From Novosphingobium sp049354825 (GTDB lineage Bacteria; Pseudomonadota; Alphaproteobacteria; Sphingomonadales; Sphingomonadaceae): a DNA stretch of 64,000 bases. The translations under genes were made by a program, and so were the position numbers. Position 1 is the first letter of the stretch. Each line of letters opens with the position of its first letter. A model generated the notes under the pieces. The model was given only the letters and a program-made list of their open reading frames with translations, had not been told where the DNA came from and searched no databases. Positions 1 to 8,168 of this stretch are shown here, one piece after another. The stretch covers positions 806,001-870,000 of the forward strand of contig NZ_CP186480.1 of NCBI RefSeq assembly GCF_049354825.1, given 5' to 3'.

Positions 1-1
1 C

Positions 2-601
2 ACCGAGCTGTTCGAGGAACTGACCAGCACGATCATCCGCCAGGTCGGCGACCTCAGGAAGATGGTCGACGAATTCTCGAGCTTCGCGCGGCTGCCAAAG
101 CCGGTGTTTCGCGGTGAGGACCCGGTCGACCTGGCTCGGCAAGCGCTGTTCCTCCAGGAGGTCGCCCGGCCCGACATCGACTTTTCCTTCAGCGCCGACG
201 GCGACGTTGGCACGATTGCGTGCGATCGCCACCAGTTCGGCCAGGCCATGACCAACGTGCTCAAGAACGCCGTCGAGGCGGTCGAAGCGCGGCAGAAAGT
301 CGCCGAGGCCGATTACCGCGGCCGGGTCGAAGTTTCGATCCGCCACACGGCGCAGGACATCGCGATATCGATCGCGGATAACGGCGTCGGTCTCCCGCAG
401 GATCGCGAGCGCATCGCCGAACCATACGTGACCACGCGCGAGAAGGGGACCGGGCTCGGGCTGGCGATCGTCAAGAAGATCGTCGAGGAGCACGGCGGCG
501 AAATGGCGTTCGCCGGCAACAACCCGAAAGGCACCATCGTCACGCTGACGTTTGCCCGCGATCCGATTGCGCCCGGCAACGCGGCCGAAGCCGCCGAATG
601 A
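2..601 (+). CDS. ntrY: Sensor histidine kinase NtrY, C-terminal part (cut by the window start)
   Basis: This is the end of a histidine kinase whose reading frame is open from base 2. An N box (NVLKNAVEAV) lies near base 254, the G1 box (ADNGVGLP) near 378 and the G2 box (GTGLGLAIVKKI) near 446, so the ATP-binding HATPase domain is complete. The phosphoacceptor histidine, PAS and membrane regions must lie upstream of the window. The next gene is an NtrX-type regulator only 34 bases downstream, which identifies this as the NtrY membrane sensor of the alphaproteobacterial NtrY/NtrX pair, associated with nitrogen and redox control. The first in-frame ATG, at 62, is internal and is not the start. 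Confidence 0.9.
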   Translation, partial: TELFEELTSTIIRQVGDLRKMVDEFSSFARLPKPVFRGEDPVDLARQALFLQEVARPDIDFSFSADGDVGTIACDRHQFGQAMTNVLKNAVEAVEARQKVAEADYRGRVEVSIRHTAQDIAISIADNGVGLPQDRERIAEPYVTTREKGTGLGLAIVKKIVEEHGGEMAFAGNNPKGTIVTLTFARDPIAPGNAAEAAE

Positions 602-635
602 CAACGCGAAATATGCCAATGCAAAGGAAGATCTG

Positions 636-2033
636 ATGGCCCTCGACATCCTCATCGTCGACGACGAGCGCGACATTCGCGACCTCGTCGCTGGCGTCCT
701 GTCGGACGAGGGCTACGAGTGCCGGACCGCCGGCGACAGTACCTCGGCGCTCGACATGATCGATCAGCGCCGCCCCAGCCTGGTCCTGCTCGACGTATGG
801 CTGCACGGCAGCCCGATGGATGGACTGGAAGTGCTCGACGCGATCAAGGCGCGCGAGCCCGAATTGCCGGTGATCATCTTCTCGGGTCACGGTAATATCG
901 ACACGGCCGTGTCCGCGATCGGCCGCGGAGCCATGGACTTCATCGAGAAGCCGTTCGAGGCCGAACGCCTGCTCCTCCTCGTCGCGCGCGCCACCGAGAC
1001 CGAGCGCCTGCGCCGCGAAAATGCGCGCTTGCGCGAGGGTTTCGGCATTGCCGACGAGTTCACCGGAAATTCGGCCGCCATCAACACGGTACGCGCCACT
1101 CTGAAGCGGGTCGCCAATACCGGATCGCGCGTGCTGATTTCAGGGCCCGGCGGGTCGGGCAAGGAAGTGGCGGCACGCCTGCTCCATTCGTGGAGCCCGC
1201 GCGCCGCCAACGCCTTCGTTACGGTAAATTCCGCACGCATTACCCCCGAACGGTTCGAACAGGAGCTGTTCGGCGAGGAGGCGGACGGCAAGCTGGTACG
1301 CGCGGGCCTGCTCGAAATGGCCGACAGCGGCACGCTCTACCTCGACGAGATCGCCGACATGCCGCTGTCGACACAGGCACGTATCCTGCGGGTTCTCACC
1401 GATCAGGCTTTCGTCCGCGTGGGCGGCAATCGCCAGATCCGCGTCGACGTGCGCGTCGTTTCGTCGACCTCTCGCGACCTGGAACGCGAGATTGCCGAGC
1501 GGCGGTTTCGCGAAGACCTGTTCTACCGCCTCAACGTCGTGCCGGTGACGCTGCCTTCGCTGGCCGATCGCCGCGACGACATCCCGGCGCTCGTCGATCA
1601 TTTCTTCGCCCGTTATGCCTCCGACCAGGGCGTACCGCCGCCGACCATCGCGAGCGAGGCGCTGGCCGCGCTGCAGGCTTACGAATGGCCGGGCAACGTG
1701 CGTCAGCTTCGCAACATGGTCGAGCGGACGATCATCCTTGCCCCGCGCGAGAAGCTGGCCCGGATCGAGGCCGACATGCTTCCCAGCGAGGTCGTCAACA
1801 GTCGCATGAACGGGGAGGGGGGCCTTTCCAACCTTATGGGGGTGCCGCTTCGCGAGGCGCGCGAGGCATTCGAGCGGGAATACCTGCGCGTGCAAATTCG
1901 CCGCTTTTCCGGGAACATCTCGCGCACAGCGGCCTTCATCGGCATGGAGCGCTCGGCACTTCACCGCAAGCTCAAGCTGCTCAACATGGCTGGCCGCGAG
2001 GACAGCGACGGCATGGCGGAACACACGACCTGA
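636..2033 (+). CDS. ntrX: Nitrogen-assimilation response regulator NtrX
   Basis: A 465-residue regulator with a receiver domain (residues 1-120, predicted phosphoacceptor Asp53 in LLDVWL, conserved Lys in EKPF), an AAA+ domain (Walker A GPGGSGKE, Walker B LYLDEIADMP) and a C-terminal Fis-type helix-turn-helix (NISRTAAFIGMERSALHRKL). The start at 636 is chosen because AAGGAAG lies just upstream and the protein then begins directly at the receiver fold; an earlier ATG at 552 lies inside ntrY. The AAA+ domain has no GAFTGA loop: ELFGEE is followed by a short divergent segment. Without that loop the protein is not expected to work with sigma-54. This matches what I know of NtrX in other alphaproteobacteria. 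Confidence 0.95.
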   Translation: MALDILIVDDERDIRDLVAGVLSDEGYECRTAGDSTSALDMIDQRRPSLVLLDVWLHGSPMDGLEVLDAIKAREPELPVIIFSGHGNIDTAVSAIGRGAMDFIEKPFEAERLLLLVARATETERLRRENARLREGFGIADEFTGNSAAINTVRATLKRVANTGSRVLISGPGGSGKEVAARLLHSWSPRAANAFVTVNSARITPERFEQELFGEEADGKLVRAGLLEMADSGTLYLDEIADMPLSTQARILRVLTDQAFVRVGGNRQIRVDVRVVSSTSRDLEREIAERRFREDLFYRLNVVPVTLPSLADRRDDIPALVDHFFARYASDQGVPPPTIASEALAALQAYEWPGNVRQLRNMVERTIILAPREKLARIEADMLPSEVVNSRMNGEGGLSNLMGVPLREAREAFEREYLRVQIRRFSGNISRTAAFIGMERSALHRKLKLLNMAGREDSDGMAEHTT

Positions 2034-2157
2034 TCGCGCATTTACGCCGGCGTTGGATGGCGATAGTCTGGGCTTGAAAAACGGCCGCGCCCCTTTGACG
2101 GAGCGGGGCCAGATAGCGGTCCGTGAAACGGCACCGCCAACAACGATGGAGTGACCG

Positions 2158-2721
2158 ATGACTTCACGCACCCTGACAGCACGCCCGCGTGCCAAGACCG
2201 AGGCTCCGGCGGAAACTGCCGAGGCTGCTGCGCCGGTTACGCCTGCCAAGGGCGCCAACCTTCAGGACCAGTTCCTCAACCTGCTGCGCCGGAACAAGAT
2301 CCCGGTCACCATGTTCCTGGTCAAAGGCGTCAAGCTGCAAGGCATCGTCACCTGGTTCGACAATTTCTCCATCTTGCTGCGCCGGGACGGCCAGTCACAG
2401 CTGGTCTACAAGCATGCGATTTCCACGATCATGCCAAGTCAGCCGCTCGACGCTGCGCAGTTCGGCGTTGCCGAACCCGCCAAGAAAGTCCGCCTGCTAC
2501 AGGATGTGTTCCTGACCAGCGTCCGCAATGCGGAGGTTCCCGTGACGATGTTCTTGGTCAACGGCGTCATGCTGCAGGGCCGGGTCGCTGCCTTCGACCT
2601 GTTCTGCATGCTTCTTGAGCGCGAGGGCTACGTCCAGCTCGCTTACAAGCACGCGGTCTCGACAATCCAGCCGGTCACCCCGGTCGATCTGACCGGCGAA
2701 GACGACGGGGACGAGGGCTGA
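2158..2721 (+). CDS. hfq: RNA chaperone Hfq with two tandem Hfq domains
   Basis: A 187-residue protein with two Hfq (Sm-like) domains, at about residues 34-93 and 113-172, against about 100 residues and one domain in ordinary Hfq. Both copies keep the signature KHA(I/V)ST preceded by Tyr, PVTMFLV and a LQG turn. Copy 1 keeps QDQFLN, FDNF and a basic rim (RRNK, residues 44-47). Copy 2 has diverged: FDLF replaces FDNF at 146-149 and RNAE replaces the rim residues at 123-126. The N-terminus (1-33) and the acidic tail look disordered. The gene has GGAG before the ATG and sits between ntrX and hflX, the classical hfq-hflX order. Its likely role is sRNA and mRNA annealing and protection, possibly as three two-domain chains forming one pseudo-hexamer (inference). 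Confidence 0.95.
   Translation: MTSRTLTARPRAKTEAPAETAEAAAPVTPAKGANLQDQFLNLLRRNKIPVTMFLVKGVKLQGIVTWFDNFSILLRRDGQSQLVYKHAISTIMPSQPLDAAQFGVAEPAKKVRLLQDVFLTSVRNAEVPVTMFLVNGVMLQGRVAAFDLFCMLLEREGYVQLAYKHAVSTIQPVTPVDLTGEDDGDEG
2718..2721 (+). other. CTGA stop/start junction between hfq and hflX
   Basis: The hfq stop TGA (2719-2721) overlaps an in-frame CTG (2718-2720) of the hflX frame. A purine-rich GACGAGGG lies just upstream. No ATG, GTG or TTG exists in this frame between 2640 and 2787, yet the intervening codons encode VSRGARALIVYPEM, which matches the expected first beta strand of HflX. A CTG start coupled to hfq termination is therefore plausible. Confidence 0.45.
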
Positions 2722-2786
2722 CCCAATCTGATGACCTGGACGGCGAGGTCTCGCGCGGCGCGCGGGCTCTGATCGTTTACCCGGAA

Positions 2787-4058
2787 ATGCGCGGCCGCGG
2801 GGCTTCTGACGTTGACACTGCGGCGCGCCTTGAGGAGGCACGCGGGCTGGCGCTTGCGATCGGGCTCGACATCGCCGACGCGATCGCCATCCCGATCCGC
2901 GAGCCGCGCGCCGCCACGCTGTTCGGGGAAGGCCAGATCGCCAATATCGACATCGCCTGCAACCAGGGCGAAGCCGAACTCGTCGTCGTCGACGGATCGC
3001 TTACCGCGATCCAGCAGCGCAACCTTGAGGATAAGCTCAAGCGTAAGGTGATCGACCGAACCGGTCTCATTCTCGAGATCTTCGGTGAGCGCGCAGCAAC
3101 TGCAGAGGGCCGCCTCCAGGTGGAGTTGGCGCATCTCGACTACCAGGCCGGGCGCCTCGTGCGTTCATGGACGCACCTTGAGCGTCAGCGGGGCGGATTC
3201 GGCTTCCTTGGCGGGCCGGGCGAAACGCAGATCGAAGCCGATCGCCGCATGATCCGCGACCGCATGGCACGTCTGCGCCGCGAGCTTGAAAACGTGCGGC
3301 GGACCCGCGGGCTGCACCGCAGCCGCCGCGAAAAGGCGCCGTGGCCCGTGATCGCGCTGGTAGGATACACCAACGCCGGCAAGTCGACGCTGTTCAACCG
3401 CCTGACCGGAGCGGGGGTAATGGCCGAAGATCTGCTCTTCGCTACGCTTGACCCGACAATGCGGCGGATCCGCCTGCCGGGGGTCGACAAGGCCATCCTC
3501 TCCGACACGGTCGGCTTCATTTCCGACTTGCCGACACAGCTTGTCGCTGCCTTCCGCGCGACACTCGAGGAAGTGACCGCCGCCGACGTGATTGTCCACG
3601 TCCGCGACATCGCAAACCCCGACACGGAGGCCCAGAAACGCCAGGTGCTCGATGTCCTTGGTGATCTCGGTCTCGTCGGGCAGGACGCCGAGGAGGGTGG
3701 CGAGCCGCCTGTTCCGATCGTCGAAGCCTGGAACAAATGGGACTTGGTGGACGCCGAGCGCGCTGCCGACCTGAAGGATCGCATCGCGGTTCGTCGCGAC
3801 GAGATTATCGTCCCCGTATCGGCGATAACCGGCATGGGCACCGACGATTTGCTGGAACGGCTCGGCGCGATGCTCACCACGGGTGCGCGGCCGCATCGCT
3901 TCATCCTCGCTGCGGGTGACGGACAGCGGATTGCCTGGCTTCACGCACACGGTGAGGTTTTAGGGGAAACGCCCGCTGGCGAGGACGAGAGTGGTCCGCT
4001 GACCTCGGTCGAAGTGCGGCTGACCCCGCGCGAGCTAGGCCGGTTCGTTCGCCTCTGA
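2787..4058 (+). CDS. hflX: Ribosome-associated GTPase HflX
   Basis: From the first ATG the protein is 423 residues. It has the HflX N-terminal domain (GEGQIANI, RVIDRTG-like KVIDRTGLILEIF), the linker WTHLERQRGGFGFLGGPGET, and a GTPase domain with G1 GYTNAGKST, G3 DTVGF and G4 NKWD. HflX acts on the 50S subunit, splitting or rescuing stalled ribosomes, often under heat stress. The true start is probably upstream, at CTG 2718: those 23 codons keep a conserved strand (GARALIVYPEM) that aligns with the start of the E. coli protein as I remember it. The gene runs convergently into mazG with a 24-base overlap. Confidence 0.95.
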   Translation: MRGRGASDVDTAARLEEARGLALAIGLDIADAIAIPIREPRAATLFGEGQIANIDIACNQGEAELVVVDGSLTAIQQRNLEDKLKRKVIDRTGLILEIFGERAATAEGRLQVELAHLDYQAGRLVRSWTHLERQRGGFGFLGGPGETQIEADRRMIRDRMARLRRELENVRRTRGLHRSRREKAPWPVIALVGYTNAGKSTLFNRLTGAGVMAEDLLFATLDPTMRRIRLPGVDKAILSDTVGFISDLPTQLVAAFRATLEEVTAADVIVHVRDIANPDTEAQKRQVLDVLGDLGLVGQDAEEGGEPPVPIVEAWNKWDLVDAERAADLKDRIAVRRDEIIVPVSAITGMGTDDLLERLGAMLTTGARPHRFILAAGDGQRIAWLHAHGEVLGETPAGEDESGPLTSVEVRLTPRELGRFVRL

Positions 4059-4817
4059 CGCCTTGACGTCATTCCACAACGCGTCCTGCGCAGAAAGGTC
4101 GAGGGCTGCGAAATGCTGGCCGCGCTCGGCCGCGAGGCGTTCCATCGCGCGAAAGCGCCGCTCGAACTTGGCATTGGCAGCGCGCAGGGCGCCTTCAGCC
4201 GACACGCCGTACGCGCGAACGAGGTTGACCACGGCAAAGAGAACATCGCCGGCTTCCTCGAAATGCTCGCCGGGCGTCGCGGCGGCGCTCAGTTCAGAGA
4301 CTTCCTCGCTGAGTTTCGCTGCCGGGCCGGCGACATCGGGCCAGTCGAACCCGACCCGCGCGGCGCGCCTTTGCAACTTTTCCGCTCGCAAGGCCGCCGG
4401 GAGTGCCAGCGCTACGCCATCCAGGGCCCCGTCCGCACCTTTGTCGGCGCGTTCCGCCGCCTTGATCCGCTCCCATCGTGCGTCGCGCGATTCCGCGTCG
4501 TCGTGGGCACCTCCAAAGATATGCGGATGGCGCTGGGTCAGCTTCGCGGTGATCGACGCGGCGACGTCATCGAAATCGAACAGGCCGGCTTCCTCGGCGA
4601 TGCGTGCCTGGAAGACGACCTGGAACAGCAGGTCGCCGAGTTCGTCCTTGATTGCGTCCGTGTCTCCGCGCGACACCGCGTCGGCAACCTCATAAGCTTC
4701 CTCGATCGTGTGCGGGACGATCGTCTCCCAGGTCTGCGCGATGTCCCAGTCGCATCCGTGCACCGGGTCCCGCAGCGCAGCCATCAGGGCGAGGAGCCGG
4801 TCGGTAGCATCTGACAC
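4035..4817 (-). CDS. mazG: Nucleoside triphosphate pyrophosphohydrolase MazG
   Basis: A 260-residue protein with two MazG domains. The N-terminal half carries CDWDIAQTWETIVPHTIEEAYE and the metal-binding ELGDLLFQVVFQ (both shortened here to their cores: EEAYE and ELGDLLFQ). The second half has SEEVSEL and EEAGDVLFAVVNL. MazG hydrolyses NTPs and dNTPs to monophosphate and pyrophosphate, and limits aberrant nucleotides and (p)ppGpp signalling. The start at 4817 has AAAGGATCG upstream. It is the last gene of the leftward mltB-to-mazG run but has its own AT-rich upstream region at 4818-4855, so it may also have its own promoter. Its 3' end overlaps hflX. Confidence 0.93.
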   Translation of the reverse strand: MSDATDRLLALMAALRDPVHGCDWDIAQTWETIVPHTIEEAYEVADAVSRGDTDAIKDELGDLLFQVVFQARIAEEAGLFDFDDVAASITAKLTQRHPHIFGGAHDDAESRDARWERIKAAERADKGADGALDGVALALPAALRAEKLQRRAARVGFDWPDVAGPAAKLSEEVSELSAAATPGEHFEEAGDVLFAVVNLVRAYGVSAEGALRAANAKFERRFRAMERLAAERGQHFAALDLSAQDALWNDVKASEANEPA

Positions 4818-4835
4818 ACGCGATCCTTTACGATG

Positions 4836-4849
4836 ATAATATATATTAT
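4836..4849. promoter_or_regulatory. AT-only perfect palindrome upstream of mazG
   Basis: The 14 bases ATAATATATATTAT equal their own reverse complement, and they are the most AT-rich spot I noticed in this GC-rich window. They lie 19 bases upstream of the mazG start codon and just after the stop of the preceding small gene. On the minus strand TTGATT precedes them, so the site may be a promoter -10 region, an operator, or both. No start site is known. Confidence 0.4.
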
Positions 4850-4855
4850 GTTAAA

Positions 4856-5041
4856 TCAAAGAGCGCCGATGTTGGGAGCATTGGCGGCAATCACGGCCAC
4901 GGTCGCGATGATAAGGATCCACAACCCGGCGTGCAGCAGCGTCGTCTTGCGCGTCTGGCCTCGCGCTCGATACGCACCGAACGCGAGCAGCAGCCAGCCA
5001 AGCGACGCCACGATGGCTCCAACCGTTGCCCAATCGTTCAC
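4856..5041 (-). CDS. Small two-helix membrane protein, unknown function
   Basis: A 61-residue protein with two predicted membrane helices (about residues 6-24 and 37-56) joined by a short basic loop (RARGQTRK). Its start overlaps the stop of the upstream MBL-fold gene in an ATGA junction, which supports translation in the same operon. I do not recognise a family. Its place between the hydrolase and mazG suggests it is simply part of the conserved run. Confidence that it is a gene rests on the overlap and on the clear helix-loop-helix pattern. Confidence 0.65.
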   Translation of the reverse strand: MNDWATVGAIVASLGWLLLAFGAYRARGQTRKTTLLHAGLWILIIATVAVIAANAPNIGAL

Positions 5042-5805
5042 AGCGCCATCTCCAGGCCATCGTATCCGACGTCTACGTTGCCGGGAACTTCGCCTTGCAA
5101 CGTCTTGTAATCCATAGATTTATCAAGGTGAGTAAGCACGCCGCGATTGGCCTTGGTAGCGGCAACAAGTTCGAGCGCCATGGCAAGATGCGCGTGCGTG
5201 GGATGCGGTTCGCGGCGCAGGCAATCGACAACAAGGACATCGACACCGTAAAGCAGATCGATCATCGACTTCGTAATTTCGCTGAAGTCTGTCGCGTAAC
5301 CGAGCGTCTTGCCATCGGCATCGAAAACGTAGGCCGTACTTTGCGCGGGACCGTGCGGCATCTGGCAATGACGGATCCCGAATCCGGCACACAGCCGCAT
5401 CCGTTCTAGGGTGTCGAGCGCGACGATCGTCGGATAACCGAATTCGCCTGCGAACACATATCCGAAACGTTGCCGCAGCCGACGCACGGTTTCGTCGGCT
5501 GCATAGCCAGGAATAGGACCGGCGCGCCCATAACGCAGCGGGCGCAAGTCATCGATGCCATGGCAATGATCGGCGTGATCATGGGTCCAGAAGACGCCAT
5601 CGAGACGGTCGATACCGCGCGCGAGCAGTTGGGCGCGCAAATCCGTCGAGGTATCGACCAGCAGGCGCGATCCCTCGGCGCTCTCGACGACGATCGAAAC
5701 GCGCGACCGCCGGTTCCTCGGCTCTTCGGGGTCGCAATCGCCCCAGTCTTCGCCGATCCGCGGGACGCCGGTAGACGTACCCGAACCCAGCATGATCAGC
5801 TTCAC
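5038..5805 (-). CDS. MBL-fold metallohydrolase (PhnP/RNase Z-like)
   Basis: A 255-residue metallo-beta-lactamase-fold hydrolase. It starts with MLGSGTSTGVPRIG, a motif shared with PhnP-type cyclic phosphodiesterases. It carries the metal motif THDHADH near residues 95-101, a further His in MPHGPAQ, an Asp in YATDFSE and a late His in LTHLDKSMDY. The substrate is not certain. PhnP-like proteins cleave cyclic phosphodiesters, but there are no phn genes nearby, so a general phosphodiesterase role is as far as I would go. ATGA overlaps join it to tatD upstream and to the small membrane protein downstream. Confidence 0.88.
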   Translation of the reverse strand: MKLIMLGSGTSTGVPRIGEDWGDCDPEEPRNRRSRVSIVVESAEGSRLLVDTSTDLRAQLLARGIDRLDGVFWTHDHADHCHGIDDLRPLRYGRAGPIPGYAADETVRRLRQRFGYVFAGEFGYPTIVALDTLERMRLCAGFGIRHCQMPHGPAQSTAYVFDADGKTLGYATDFSEITKSMIDLLYGVDVLVVDCLRREPHPTHAHLAMALELVAATKANRGVLTHLDKSMDYKTLQGEVPGNVDVGYDGLEMAL

Positions 5806-6578
5806 GCCGCGGCTTTCGTAAACAGCGCGCGGAAATTGCGCGTGGTCGTTTCAGCCAGCTCGTCCGGGGAGACCCCTCGTAGCCCTGCCACGAAACGCGC
5901 CGTATCGGCGACGAAGGCAGGCTCGCACGTGCGGCCGCGGTGCGGGACAGGGGCAAGGAACGGCGCATCGGTTTCGACCAGGATGCGACCCGACGGAAGC
6001 TCGGCAGCGACGGCCTGGAGATCGGCCGCATTCTTGAACGTTACGATACCTGACAGGGAGATCGTCAGGCCAAGGTCGAGCACCTGGCGGCCGAACGCCG
6101 CCGACGCCGTGAAACAGTGGATCAACGCCGGGAAGGCACCCTTCTCGCGCTCGTCCGCCAGGATCGCCGCGGTTTCCGCCTCGGCGTCGCGGGTGTGAAC
6201 GATAAGCGGTAACCCGGTCTCGCGCGCGACCGCGATGTGAATGCGAAACAGCTCCTGCTGAACCGTCCGATCCGACTTGTCATAGTAGAAGTCGAGCCCG
6301 GTCTCTCCGATCGCGACGACGCGCGGATGCTCCGCGGCCGCCAGCAGTTCGGACTTGCCCATGTCGGTATGCGCATCGGCTTCATGCGGGTGGATGCCGA
6401 CGCTGGCCCAGACATCGGTCTCGCGTTCGGCCGTGGCCACGACGCGGCCCCATTCGCGCCGCCGTGTCGAAATCGACAGGAAGCCCCCCACCCCTGCCAA
6501 GCGCGCGCGGGCCAGCACCGCCTGCTGGTCCTCGACCAGCCCTTCGTATTCCAGGTGACAGTGCGAATCGATCAGCAT
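5802..6578 (-). CDS. tatD: TatD family metal-dependent DNase
   Basis: A 258-residue TIM-barrel hydrolase of the TatD family. The start at 6578 gives MLIDSHCHLEYEG with the metal ligands His6 and His8. Further family marks are GETGLDFYYD, HTRDAEAET, IHCFTAS and ETDAPFLAP. TatD proteins act as 3'-5' exonucleases or deoxyribonucleases and, despite the name, are not needed for Tat export. The frame is open another 108 codons upstream, but that part lies inside metG and is not coding. The start codon shares one base with the metG stop, and the stop overlaps the MBL gene in ATGA, so translation is probably coupled. The metG-tatD order is common in bacteria. Confidence 0.95.
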   Translation of the reverse strand: MLIDSHCHLEYEGLVEDQQAVLARARLAGVGGFLSISTRRREWGRVVATAERETDVWASVGIHPHEADAHTDMGKSELLAAAEHPRVVAIGETGLDFYYDKSDRTVQQELFRIHIAVARETGLPLIVHTRDAEAETAAILADEREKGAFPALIHCFTASAAFGRQVLDLGLTISLSGIVTFKNAADLQAVAAELPSGRILVETDAPFLAPVPHRGRTCEPAFVADTARFVAGLRGVSPDELAETTTRNFRALFTKAAA

Positions 6579-8140
6579 CAGGTGGCGTTCTCCGACGCCA
6601 GGTCGAGCCTCGGGAACACCCCCACCGGTTGCGCGACCCGGTAGCTTGACCCTGCCAACGTGTCGAACCAGCTGTTGTCGGCGAGCGCGATGTAGTCGCG
6701 GGCGTCGGCGGAGATGCCCATCTGATCGAGCAGGCGATCGATGCTGGTCGGCACGACCGGTCGCACCGCGATGGCAAGGTCGCGAACGCAGCGAAAAAGG
6801 ATGTTCAGGACCGCGGTCATGCGCGCAGGATCGGTCTTTCGCAGCGCCCACGGCGCCTGTTCGTCCACGTACTGGTTGCAGGCGAACACCGCACGCATCC
6901 ACGTCTCGAGACCTTCGCTGAACGACAGGGCCTCGAAATGTTCGGTCATTTTGGCTAGCTGCGCGGACACGTCGGCGCGAAGCGCTCGGTCGGCCTCCGT
7001 CTCGTCCAGGTTAGCTTTAAGAACCCCATCAAGGTTCTTGAAAATCATCGACAAGACCCGCTGCGCCAGGTTGCCGAAGCTGTTTGCCAATTCGGCGTTG
7101 GCCCGCGTCACGATCGCTTCGGCAGAAAAGCTGCCGTCGTTGCCGAAACTCACTTCGCGCAGCAGGAAGTAGCGCAATGGATCGACGCCGAACGTGTCGG
7201 CAAGCTCTATGGGATCGACCACGTTGCCCAGCGATTTCGACATCTTTTCGCCGCGGTGAAGCAGGAAGCCATGACCGAACACGGCCTTGGGCACCGGCAG
7301 ACCGGCCGACTTGAGAAAAGCCGGCCAATAGACCGCGTGGAACCGCACGATGTCCTTGCCGATCAGATGCAGGCTTGCCGGCCAGAAACGCGCAAAATCG
7401 CCATCTCGGTCGGGAAACCCGACTCCAGTGAGGTAGGTGGTCAGCGCGTCGACCCATACGTACATGACGTGACCCGGGCTGCCCGGCACCGGCACCCCCC
7501 AATCGAAACTGGTGCGCGACACCGACAGGTCGCGCAGTTCGTTCCCTTTGAGGAACGACAGCACTTCTTTGCGGCGGCTCTCTGGCTCCAGGAAACCGGG
7601 GGTTTCGTTGAGTTCGATGAGCCAGTCGCGATACCGGGAAAGCCGGAAGAACCACGATTCCTCGACGTTCCATTCCACCGGAGTGCCCTGCGGGGAAAGG
7701 CGCTGCCCTCCCTCCCCGTCAATCAGCTCGCTTTCGTCGTAAAACGCTTCGTCACGCAGCGAGTACCAGCCCTCGTAACGGTCGAGGTAGAGATCGCCCC
7801 TGGCAGCCATCGCCATCCACAAGGCTTGGCTGGCGGCGTGGTGCTGCGGCTCGGTGGTGCGGCGAAAGGCATCATAGCCAATGCCAAGACGTTCACACAT
7901 CGCACGGAAATGGTTTGACATTTCGGTCGCGAATTCAAGTGTATCGCGTCCCGCGTTACGCGCCGTCTGGGCCATTTTCAGCCCGTGCTCATCAGTGCCG
8001 GTGACGAGCCTGACGTCATATCCCTGCGCCTTTCTGAAGCGCGCGATGACGTCGGCCGCGATGGCTTCGTAGGCATGGCCGATGTGCGGCTTGCCGTTGG
8101 GATAGCTGATGGCTGTGGTCAGGTAGAACGGTTCGGCCAT
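6578..8140 (-). CDS. metG: Methionyl-tRNA synthetase
   Basis: A 520-residue class I synthetase that charges tRNA-Met. The HIGH motif is at residues 19-22 (KPHIGH) and KMSKS lies near residue 300. The connective region has no cysteine pairs, so no zinc knuckle is visible, and the protein ends after the anticodon-binding helices with no C-terminal tRNA-binding domain; this is the short form. The start at 8140 (MAEPFYLTT) is preferred over 8215 because it begins at the first strand of the catalytic fold. It lies 28 bases after holB and shares one base with tatD. Confidence 0.96.
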   Translation of the reverse strand: MAEPFYLTTAISYPNGKPHIGHAYEAIAADVIARFRKAQGYDVRLVTGTDEHGLKMAQTARNAGRDTLEFATEMSNHFRAMCERLGIGYDAFRRTTEPQHHAASQALWMAMAARGDLYLDRYEGWYSLRDEAFYDESELIDGEGGQRLSPQGTPVEWNVEESWFFRLSRYRDWLIELNETPGFLEPESRRKEVLSFLKGNELRDLSVSRTSFDWGVPVPGSPGHVMYVWVDALTTYLTGVGFPDRDGDFARFWPASLHLIGKDIVRFHAVYWPAFLKSAGLPVPKAVFGHGFLLHRGEKMSKSLGNVVDPIELADTFGVDPLRYFLLREVSFGNDGSFSAEAIVTRANAELANSFGNLAQRVLSMIFKNLDGVLKANLDETEADRALRADVSAQLAKMTEHFEALSFSEGLETWMRAVFACNQYVDEQAPWALRKTDPARMTAVLNILFRCVRDLAIAVRPVVPTSIDRLLDQMGISADARDYIALADNSWFDTLAGSSYRVAQPVGVFPRLDLASENAT

Positions 8141-8168
8141 GACCGGCGGGGTGCTTTCAACGGGGGGA

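Noticed and set aside
2034..2157. Hairpin-like GCCCC/GGGGC upstream of hfq as a terminator of ntrX
   Set aside because: The stem is only about five pairs with a long loop and no T run; a promoter in this gap is likely but I cannot assign boxes with confidence.
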